Source: Proteiniphilum sp.
GTDB lineage: Bacteria > Bacteroidota > Bacteroidia > Bacteroidales > Dysgonomonadaceae
NCBI GenBank assembly: GCA_012728465.1
Contig: JAAYFB010000332.1
Span: 1 to 14,172 of the forward strand
Length of the DNA: 14,172 nucleotides
Reading direction: 5' to 3'
This document shows, piece after piece, positions 6,026 to 12,996 of the stretch. A model generated the notes under the pieces. That model was given only the letters and a program-made list of their open reading frames with translations, had not been told where the DNA came from and did not search any database. Numbering within the stretch: position 1 is the first letter of the stretch; each line of letters starts with the position of its first letter. The translations under genes and the position numbers were made by a program.

Positions 6026-7387
6026 TCACTTCAAATTTGGAACATTATTTCTATAAACTATTATATCTTTCATCTCAAAAATATTCTGCCAATATGATTT
6101 ATTTGCAAATTGATGAGATTCTTTTTTAAATTCAACACCTTCAATCGTAAGAGTTCTTTCATAATCGTACCATGGCATTGCCCATAACCATTTAACATTC
6201 TTCGCCCATTGTTCACTCAAATTAGATATATTTCCATACTCCGATAAAGCGAGCATTTTGTTGGGATATTTTCTTTTCATATTTTCATAAAAAGATACGA
6301 TAGAGCCTAAATCCTTGTCATAAATATCTGCACCTATCAAATCCACATAATCATCACCTGGATACCACTCGTCATCATTTCCGTCAGATGTCCATATCCA
6401 AATTAAATTGTTAAGCCCTTTATCATTAAAAACATCAAACATCATTTGCCATAACTTCTTAGCTGGCATAGCTCCTTTTGCACCCCACCAAAACCATCTT
6501 CCTGAGGCTTCGTGAAGTGGCCTCCACAGTATTGGAATATTTTTATCATTTAGCAATAATAGATTATCGGCAATTTTATTTAAATCAGCAATTACAATAT
6601 CATACTCATCAGTACCCTCAATTACTGCACGCGATACATCAAAGTCTGTCTCTTTAGAATAAAATGCGTAGCTATTACTAGAATTACTTTTAGGTACGTT
6701 CCAATGCCACATAGCAGCTACCAAGCCATTATTTTGCCACCAATTTTCTATTACACTAATGTTCTCATAATCGATCCAACTAGAGGGAGATGCATAAAGG
6801 TGAATATAATCAAAGCAGTTCAAGGCAGGATATTCACCAGTATGATATCTCACCCACTCCGCTTCATTAATATTCCATGATACATTAGCCATCGTTCCCG
6901 TTATCATCTTCTCTCCTGTTATAGATTTTAGATAGTTGTATAACTTTTGTGTCTGAATAGAAGGATTATCTATAACTAATTTTGAGAGCTCAACATCTTG
7001 GGTTTTGAAAACAATTTCAATTTTCCCTGACATGGCCCCTGATTCTCTACCAGTTATTTGGTTTTTAGGAATCTCAATTATATAAGTAGTGTTTGGTTGA
7101 AGACTTACATCTATTCTAAGTTCAGACATATTTACTGTAACTCTTTGTGCCAACTCACCATTTATTTCAATGTTTTGTGGTTGATTCAGCTTAATATTTT
7201 CAGAAAATATAAAAGATACTTGACTTTCTCTAAAGCTAACTTCATTATCATTATTAGCTGGAATGGAGGATACTAAGTTTAGAGTTTCTAATGCTGGCTT
7301 TTGATGCTCTGTATCATTGCAAGACCATAATAATAAAAAAAATGCAATCATTATTAATTTATAAGTATGCTTTTTAAGATCTATCAT
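6026..7387 (-). CDS. GH26 endo-beta-1,4-mannanase lipoprotein with N-terminal Ig-like domain
   Basis: Retaining endo-beta-mannanase of 453 residues, predicted to be a lipoprotein (signal sequence ending LLLWSC, Cys23). Residues about 34-130 form a bacterial Ig-like (Big_5/SbsA-type) domain, recognisable from SSIPANNDNEV, FIFSENI and LQPNTTYIIEIP. The GH26 domain runs from about 140 to 450. Its marks are the acid/base Glu293 in WRPLHEASGRWFWWG, the Asp/Trp-rich IWTSDGNDDEWYPGDDYVDLIGADIYD segment (331-357) and the nucleophile Glu383 in LSEYG. These are classic for Bacteroidetes mannanases such as those of Bacteroides ovatus. GH26 also includes beta-1,3-1,4-glucanases and xylanases, which sequence reading alone cannot fully exclude. 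The gene follows the large TIG lipoprotein gene after a 110-nt gap holding a strong hairpin and precedes the GH5 gene. Confidence 0.93.
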   Translation of the reverse strand: MIDLKKHTYKLIMIAFFLLLWSCNDTEHQKPALETLNLVSSIPANNDNEVSFRESQVSFIFSENIKLNQPQNIEINGELAQRVTVNMSELRIDVSLQPNTTYIIEIPKNQITGRESGAMSGKIEIVFKTQDVELSKLVIDNPSIQTQKLYNYLKSITGEKMITGTMANVSWNINEAEWVRYHTGEYPALNCFDYIHLYASPSSWIDYENISVIENWWQNNGLVAAMWHWNVPKSNSSNSYAFYSKETDFDVSRAVIEGTDEYDIVIADLNKIADNLLLLNDKNIPILWRPLHEASGRWFWWGAKGAMPAKKLWQMMFDVFNDKGLNNLIWIWTSDGNDDEWYPGDDYVDLIGADIYDKDLGSIVSFYENMKRKYPNKMLALSEYGNISNLSEQWAKNVKWLWAMPWYDYERTLTIEGVEFKKESHQFANKSYWQNIFEMKDIIVYRNNVPNLK

Positions 7388-7497
7388 GACAAAACAAATT
7401 TGGTTTTAATTATCAGCCTTGATATAAAACAAACTTTATATCAAGACTGATAAAATTAAATAAGCATTCTACTTATCAACTAGTTAAATATATAATT
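7388..7497 (-). promoter_or_regulatory. Intercistronic leader between binding-protein and enzyme genes, with 19-bp hairpin
   Basis: This is the longest gap inside the visible operon (the others are 17-55 nt). TTATCAGCCTTGATATAAA (7410-7428) is complementary to TTTATATCAAGACTGATAA (7435-7453) at 18 of 19 positions. In the minus-strand transcript the odd position is a G-U wobble, so the RNA stem is unbroken, with a 6-nt loop. The bases after the stem are TTAAAACC, not a T-run, so this is unlikely to be a full terminator. It could stabilise the upstream mRNA, be an RNase processing site, or attenuate transcription. Confidence 0.7.
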
Positions 7498-9849
7498 CTA
7501 TTTTATAACTGTTACTTTTGATATCAACATGCCAGAACCACCAATAATAATAGCTGTTTTTGACCAGCCATCATCTACTGTCCGAACAGCATCTAAAATA
7601 GCTTGTGTCAATTTCAATTCATAAGTTGACTCACCCTCAGGAACATCTATAGATGCAAATTCTGAATTATAGTTAGGATCATTTTCAAAATGAATTTTTG
7701 ACCAATTTGCATCCTGCACCGCAAAAGAAGGTGAATTACTCGGAGTGAAGTAAAACTTAATTTTTGAACCATTTCTCAAATCCTCCAAAGACTCTTTATA
7801 TATTCGCAATGTATTATCACCCCAATCCAATTGAAGATTTCCTTCATAAATAGTAGTTTCTTCAGGTTCAGTCCCAACAATGATAGATATTTTAGAAATT
7901 ATCACACCATCACCAGTAAGCATCAATCCAGTATTACTCCAACCGTCATTAATAGTCATTATACCATTTATAATTTCGGAAGTAAGTTCTATTTCGTAAC
8001 TAGTAGATCCTTCAGGCACTGATATAGTACCCCACTGAGTATCAAAGTTAGGGTCATTTATTTGAAACTTAGTCCAGTTTGCATCAGCATACGCAATAGA
8101 TGCTCCAGCTAAAGTTGAAGCCATATAAATTTTTAGTTTAGCACCAGCAGGCACATTTTCAAAATCAGGCTTATTCAACCGTAAAGGATTACCCCAATTC
8201 AACGCAAACAAATCGCCTTCATAAATAATGGTTTCGATAATTCCTGTTCCAATTACTGGAATTTTATAAACAGCCTCTCCATTATCTGATATTAATTTCA
8301 AATCTGTTTCACCTTTGGCCTCTGTGGGTATCATTATGTACAGATTGGGCGCATCATGAATATAATTAACAGCAATACCATCTACTTGCACCTCTGTCAA
8401 TCTATGACCATTTATAACTTGAACTGTCAACACTCCTCCTGCATAAATTTCGGCCTTTGGTCCTGGTGGAATAGGAATAAACCCAAATTCTGGTGGTGTA
8501 ATAGTTAGCTCTATAGCTTCAACCATCTCTTTATTATTCATGTGCAGAAGCAATACTCCAGACAAAGCATTATAAGGCACAGTAAATGTCAACTGATCTT
8601 TATCTAATGTGCCAACCTCAACTTCTAAATTATCTAATAGAGAAATTGAAGATACCAAGTCCAAGTTAGTGCCCGATAGTGTCAAATCTTTACCACCAAA
8701 AGCAGGATTGGGTGTCATAGATGTTACAGCTGGTTTTTGAGTATTTACATCAATACTTACACTCTTTCCGCTTGCAGTATGAAGTAACATTTCACCACTT
8801 TGAGCCATTTCTGGGAACTTAACTGTAAGCTCCGAGTTTGATTTAGACTCTGGTAAAACCACACCATCAACTCCCTCAAATGATATATTTGTAACTAGCT
8901 CCATATTCTTACCTTTAATGGTAATCAAATCATTAGCACGAAGTTCTATTAATGGCGAAGCATTTAAGTCATGCGGTAATGCCACTCCGATATTTGCAAT
9001 CGGCACTTCTACTCCCGAAGCTGGGCTCATTACTACTACTCCATCTGAAATATTCTCAGGAAGTGTAAACACAATTTTACTATCTTCAATTTCATATTCC
9101 ACTTCGCTGCCATTTGGCATCTGCACTTTAACTACTAAATCTAAATCCTTTCCTTTAATAGAAATAACATCGCCAGGTTTCTTCTCCGAAAGATCAACAA
9201 CCTCATCTACCGATGGCAACACTACTAATAAAACTTCAGGTGATACATATTCAAGAGGTATCTCGTCATTATTTTGAAGTGTAATAACTCCTGTTTGAGC
9301 TACAGCTGGAAGGATTAATTCAATTTTTGTTCTCTCATAAGTAACAAAGTCTTGTTTTTCAATCTCCACTTTGTTGGATAAGATAACCTTATCAATTAAA
9401 TTAAAATAATTTCCCTCTAATGTCAATAACTGCCCTGCTTTAATAGGTTGAGGTGATATTTTAGCTATTTCGATTGGTTCTGAGATTTTAAGAGTAGTTG
9501 AAAAAGAATACTCTACACCCTTATTATCCTGTAGCTTAATTATGCCCTCCTCTGTTTCCTGAGGTATCAAAACCTTAATCATTTTTTCAGAAATCAATTC
9601 AATATCTGTAACCTCAATATTGTTCGGCAATATTACTTTAGATATTTTGTCCAAATGTGTACCTACAACAGATAAACTTTGCCCTCGCAAAGCAGGATTA
9701 GGACCAAATGCTTTTATTGTTGTCTGTTTTGATGCAAGTATATCTGTATTTAGTTCATCATTATTGCTACAAGAAAGAGCAATTAATAACATAACCCCAA
9801 TTAGCGATACTAGCTTAAGACCTCTAATTATATATCTATTCTTATACAT
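7498..9849 (-). CDS. IPT/TIG-repeat surface lipoprotein with two tandem C-terminal glycan-binding-like modules
   Basis: A 783-residue predicted lipoprotein (LLIALSC, Cys27, then SNNDE), likely exposed on the cell surface. Residues about 44-535 contain roughly six IPT/TIG-like Ig repeats, recognisable from a recurring pattern: NPALRGQSLSVVGTHLDKIS (51-70), PIKAGQLLTLEGNYF (135-149), KPGDVISIKGKDL (224-236), RANDLITIKGKNM (304-316), NPAFGGKDLTLSGTNL (381-396) and a degenerate one at 469-490. The C-terminus holds two copies of a module of about 115 residues (540-658 and 665-783). Both have TIYEG, LxWG, ANW(S/T)K, NDPN(F/Y), (S/I)xVPEG(S/E), DGWS(N/K)T and ISK(I/V) in the same order. Such modules resemble the beta-sandwich carbohydrate-binding tails of Prevotella/Bacteroides cellulases (family recall, not tested). 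The likely role is a stalked surface glycan-binding protein. No enzyme motif is seen. Confidence 0.82.
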   Translation of the reverse strand: MYKNRYIIRGLKLVSLIGVMLLIALSCSNNDELNTDILASKQTTIKAFGPNPALRGQSLSVVGTHLDKISKVILPNNIEVTDIELISEKMIKVLIPQETEEGIIKLQDNKGVEYSFSTTLKISEPIEIAKISPQPIKAGQLLTLEGNYFNLIDKVILSNKVEIEKQDFVTYERTKIELILPAVAQTGVITLQNNDEIPLEYVSPEVLLVVLPSVDEVVDLSEKKPGDVISIKGKDLDLVVKVQMPNGSEVEYEIEDSKIVFTLPENISDGVVVMSPASGVEVPIANIGVALPHDLNASPLIELRANDLITIKGKNMELVTNISFEGVDGVVLPESKSNSELTVKFPEMAQSGEMLLHTASGKSVSIDVNTQKPAVTSMTPNPAFGGKDLTLSGTNLDLVSSISLLDNLEVEVGTLDKDQLTFTVPYNALSGVLLLHMNNKEMVEAIELTITPPEFGFIPIPPGPKAEIYAGGVLTVQVINGHRLTEVQVDGIAVNYIHDAPNLYIMIPTEAKGETDLKLISDNGEAVYKIPVIGTGIIETIIYEGDLFALNWGNPLRLNKPDFENVPAGAKLKIYMASTLAGASIAYADANWTKFQINDPNFDTQWGTISVPEGSTSYEIELTSEIINGIMTINDGWSNTGLMLTGDGVIISKISIIVGTEPEETTIYEGNLQLDWGDNTLRIYKESLEDLRNGSKIKFYFTPSNSPSFAVQDANWSKIHFENDPNYNSEFASIDVPEGESTYELKLTQAILDAVRTVDDGWSKTAIIIGGSGMLISKVTVIK

Positions 9850-9870
9850 AATATTTCATTTTGAAAGTTG

Positions 9871-11121
9871 TTATGGAATTACTCTAATATTGTCTAATAA
9901 AATAACTGGCGTACACTCTGCAGTCCCTATCCAATTATTATTTCCACGATTATGAATTGCAATTCCTAGTGCACCATAATCTACAGAAAGTGGAATCTCT
10001 GTTCCATATCCATTGTATTTAAACTCAGAGAGCGGTATAGATACGGTTTCCCAGCCATCAGTAACAAAAGAACCTGATGACAGCCAAGGAACCCATGCAC
10101 CACGAGGCATGCCACCACCATCAACTGATCCGTCAGCCCACAAATAGTTTTCGGCCTGTCCTTGTTTGAAGAACGCAAAAATCATAGGACCGGCACTCCA
10201 AGGCTCCAACACATTAACTTCAAACTTTAAGGTAGATGTTGCAGGATTACTTGGAAATAAATTCCCTGTAGGAACACCATTATCTTCACCCCATATATTT
10301 ATAATAACACTTCCTCCTACCCATGCACCATCTATACCTATTGTATTTCCTTCGATTCGCACATAATTTCCAGTTATGGACAAAGCAGGGTCATTTTGAA
10401 TTTTTGAATCATCAGGACGGCCCCATCCACCTACGAAACCCTCCTCAAATCCAGTAATCAAACCTCTATCATCATGAAATATATCTCTTGAAAGACCTGT
10501 ACTTCCATATAAAGTTCTTACCTCTATTGGTCCTTTTACATCTATTGAAGGTGCTTTAAAAACAAGTTCATTTTTCTCAAAACTAACTATATCCCCAGTA
10601 GGAATTTCATAGTCACCAACAAATATTTTAATAAAACTAGCATCTGTAGCCAGAAAATAATCACCATAAAGAACCACATCGTCACCTTGAGGAACTTGCT
10701 CATTTTTTATTCGAGAAAGAATGGGTGCAGGTATTTTAACCTCAAAATCATACGTCACAGTATCTTTGCTCTGGGTCACAAAATATATTTTATTAGTTTT
10801 CACACTGGGTAAGTCTTTAGGGATGTTCACAAAAAGTGTGTTCTTAGTTACCATATTGATATTCAATAAAGCTTTGATGTTATTAAACCATACCTCTTGA
10901 ATACTGGTTAAGTTTTCCCCAATAATAACTATATTTTCATTCATGAATGCCCCCTCAAGTAATTGCTCTTCACTATCTTTAGATTGGTACCTAATATAAC
11001 TGATTGTTGGCTTACCAGTAGTCATTTCGTATTTTCCAGACTGTTCTCTTTCGCAACCAGCTACCACAAGTAAAATCAAAATAATAGGGAGAATTATTTT
11101 TTTAATCTTATTATTTTTCAT
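9871..11121 (-). CDS. SGBP-B-like surface glycan-binding lipoprotein
   Basis: A 416-residue predicted lipoprotein (clear lipobox VAGC, Cys23), most likely on the outer face of the outer membrane. Two IPT/TIG-like domains occupy about residues 36-130 (ENIVIIGENLTSIQEVWFNN) and 131-215 (VPQGDDVVLYGDYF). A C-terminal beta-rich domain, 216-416, has the features of the SGBP-B carbohydrate-binding domain (PF18329, first described in the B. ovatus xyloglucan locus): the GFEEGFVGGWG opening, an aromatic-rich middle (WGEDNG, EPWSAGPMIFAFFKQG), a DGWETVSIPLSEF segment and a terminal LLDNIRV strand. The position after SusD is the usual one for such a protein. The name reflects fold and context, not proof that xyloglucan is the ligand. 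The gap to the next gene is 21 nt. Confidence 0.86.
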   Translation of the reverse strand: MKNNKIKKIILPIILILLVVAGCEREQSGKYEMTTGKPTISYIRYQSKDSEEQLLEGAFMNENIVIIGENLTSIQEVWFNNIKALLNINMVTKNTLFVNIPKDLPSVKTNKIYFVTQSKDTVTYDFEVKIPAPILSRIKNEQVPQGDDVVLYGDYFLATDASFIKIFVGDYEIPTGDIVSFEKNELVFKAPSIDVKGPIEVRTLYGSTGLSRDIFHDDRGLITGFEEGFVGGWGRPDDSKIQNDPALSITGNYVRIEGNTIGIDGAWVGGSVIINIWGEDNGVPTGNLFPSNPATSTLKFEVNVLEPWSAGPMIFAFFKQGQAENYLWADGSVDGGGMPRGAWVPWLSSGSFVTDGWETVSIPLSEFKYNGYGTEIPLSVDYGALGIAIHNRGNNNWIGTAECTPVILLDNIRVIP

Positions 11122-11153
11122 ACGATTAATTTATTTCTGTTGTTTACTAAACA

Positions 11154-11175
11154 TATTTGTTTTTTTAAACAAATA
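11154..11175 (-). other. Short hairpin just after the SusD stop codon
   Basis: TATTTGTTT (11154-11162) and AAACAAATA (11167-11175) form a 9-bp stem with a 4-nt loop, starting one base after the SusD stop codon in the minus-strand transcript. Its stem is entirely A/T apart from one G-C pair. It may slow 3' decay or act as a weak attenuator between susD and the SGBP gene. Confidence 0.4.
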
Positions 11176-11176
11176 C

Positions 11177-12979
11177 TTATTCATAAGTATATTGACTAAC
11201 ATCATAATCAATAGGATCTTTAGATAAATTGGGGTTCATCTGCAAATCAGTAGATGGAAAAGGCATTGTAAACTTATCATGCGTATAAGGCTTTCCATCA
11301 GGTCGCTCAATATCAATTCTTGGTGAAAGTTCTCCTGTTTCTTGATCTACTTTAGGATATCCACCCTCTTTACCCCACGTATTCCATCCTTGATCTAAAT
11401 AATAGCCACTTAAACCAGTATATGTTTTTCTATTTTGACCATTTAAATAAGCAAGAGCTTTATCTGGTTCATAATAGTGCCAACGAACAATATCATACCA
11501 AAAGTCACCCTCAAATGCCAATTCTAAACGACGCTCTAAGAAAATATCTCGCCACGTAATTGATGATTTAGTACTAACACCGGCACGCTTTCTAACCTCG
11601 TTATACGCCCACAACGCTTCTGCATCTGAGGTTGACTCTGCATTTCCTAAAACTGCTTCTGCATAAATCAAATACACATCTGCTAATCGCAATATATGAG
11701 TTGCTAGACTTGTTCCACGCCCAATCATCGGAACACCAAATTCACCAATATGATCAGCATTATTACCTACAACATGCTTAACAACATTGGCCCCAGTCGA
11801 ACTATGGAAATCTTTAAGAAGTGTACCATAGAATCTACTAAAATCAAAACCATTAGGGAATGCAACATCATTGTTGTCTGCATCCTTTTTAACTGGGTTA
11901 TTTCGCCAAAAATAACTATAAACATCCCCATACATCATCATTGTAGATTTTCGTCTCTTATCTACATTGTTGCGAGTTGGCGATAAAGCACCTGAAGGAG
12001 ATGTTCCATTGAATTTTTCTCCGAAGGCCTCCTGTAAGTCTAACGAAGGGCCAGTCCAGCTACCCCATGCATCACCTTCGGCAAAGCCACTAGGAGTTAA
12101 GTCAGATTGTAGATCATTTTGCGCTGTCCAATAATTATCTGCAGCTGTAACCCACCTCCAAGCAATAAGGCTTTCACCATCAGCGTTATGACTGCCTCTA
12201 AAAATATCTGAATATTCAAAAGTCAACTCTCTACCGCTTTCTCTCACAACTTTACGAGCATATTCTTTGGCAAGTTCTAAATCGGAGCTATTTCTATTGC
12301 CTGATTGACCGTACCCAGATCTAGTTAAATATACTTTGGCCAATAGGCCATATGCAGAATATTTGTCTAGACGTCCTTTTTCATTATTTTCCGGCAACCA
12401 TTTGACTGCCTGCTCAAGTGTCATAATTATATATTCATACACATTTTCAATTTTTGCACGATATAGCGAATTATATTCTCCACTATTCATTAATTCTGTA
12501 TTATTGTGTATAATAGGCACAGCACCATAAATTCTGACCATAAAAAAATATGATAGAGCTTTCCATACTAAAGCTTCACCCTTAGCTGTATTGCGCCCAA
12601 GCTCCGTAGTCTGTGCTCCTGCATAAAGATTTATATTTTCCAAAACAGTATTTGCTCTTGCATTTACCGCCCATAAAGATGCAGACATACTTTTTACCTC
12701 CTCCATATCATCGTTAGGAGTGAGCATCCAAAACCCGTTTCCCTCTATGTAGTAATTGCCCGATTGACAATCTCCAACTCTAAGCCAGCCACGGAAAAAA
12801 TCAAACCAAGGCACGGTATATAACGGATTTACCGCTTGCAAACATTGTTCGTCATTCTTATAGAAATTTGCTAATGTGTAATTAGCCTTATCTGGTCTAT
12901 TGAGGAAATCTTCACATGATACTACAAGAAGCATCAAAAGTGCAAATATCAATATTATACTATTTTTTATCTTTTTCAT
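11177..12979 (-). CDS. SusD/RagB-family outer-membrane glycan-binding lipoprotein
   Basis: A 600-residue surface lipoprotein that forms the lid over its SusC partner and binds the incoming oligosaccharide. The signal peptide ends LLVVSCEDFL (Cys22), typical of the family. The SusD_RagB domains are evident from the N-terminal LNRPDKANYTLANFYKNDEQ (26-45), the TPR-rich helical part with GEALVWKALSYFFMVRIYG (134-152), the C-terminal RLADVYLIYAEAVLGN (431-446), and ERRLELAFEGDFWYDIVRW (482-500). Length is within the usual 500-650 range. Aromatic residues such as Trp273, Trp276 and Trp284 lie in regions that often line the ligand surface, but binding residues cannot be assigned from sequence alone. 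The gene follows the transporter gene after 17 nt and is complete. Confidence 0.96.
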   Translation of the reverse strand: MKKIKNSIILIFALLMLLVVSCEDFLNRPDKANYTLANFYKNDEQCLQAVNPLYTVPWFDFFRGWLRVGDCQSGNYYIEGNGFWMLTPNDDMEEVKSMSASLWAVNARANTVLENINLYAGAQTTELGRNTAKGEALVWKALSYFFMVRIYGAVPIIHNNTELMNSGEYNSLYRAKIENVYEYIIMTLEQAVKWLPENNEKGRLDKYSAYGLLAKVYLTRSGYGQSGNRNSSDLELAKEYARKVVRESGRELTFEYSDIFRGSHNADGESLIAWRWVTAADNYWTAQNDLQSDLTPSGFAEGDAWGSWTGPSLDLQEAFGEKFNGTSPSGALSPTRNNVDKRRKSTMMMYGDVYSYFWRNNPVKKDADNNDVAFPNGFDFSRFYGTLLKDFHSSTGANVVKHVVGNNADHIGEFGVPMIGRGTSLATHILRLADVYLIYAEAVLGNAESTSDAEALWAYNEVRKRAGVSTKSSITWRDIFLERRLELAFEGDFWYDIVRWHYYEPDKALAYLNGQNRKTYTGLSGYYLDQGWNTWGKEGGYPKVDQETGELSPRIDIERPDGKPYTHDKFTMPFPSTDLQMNPNLSKDPIDYDVSQYTYE

Positions 12980-12996
12980 TATATAATAATTTTATA

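Noticed and set aside
8918..9277. 119-codon open frame on the plus strand
   Set aside because: It lies wholly inside the minus-strand TIG lipoprotein gene, is Ser/Thr-rich as expected of an antisense shadow, and shows no domain.
9620..9955. 111-codon open frame on the plus strand bridging the junction of the two binding-protein genes
   Set aside because: It is antisense to the start of one well-supported lipoprotein gene and the end of the other; no motif and no promoter.
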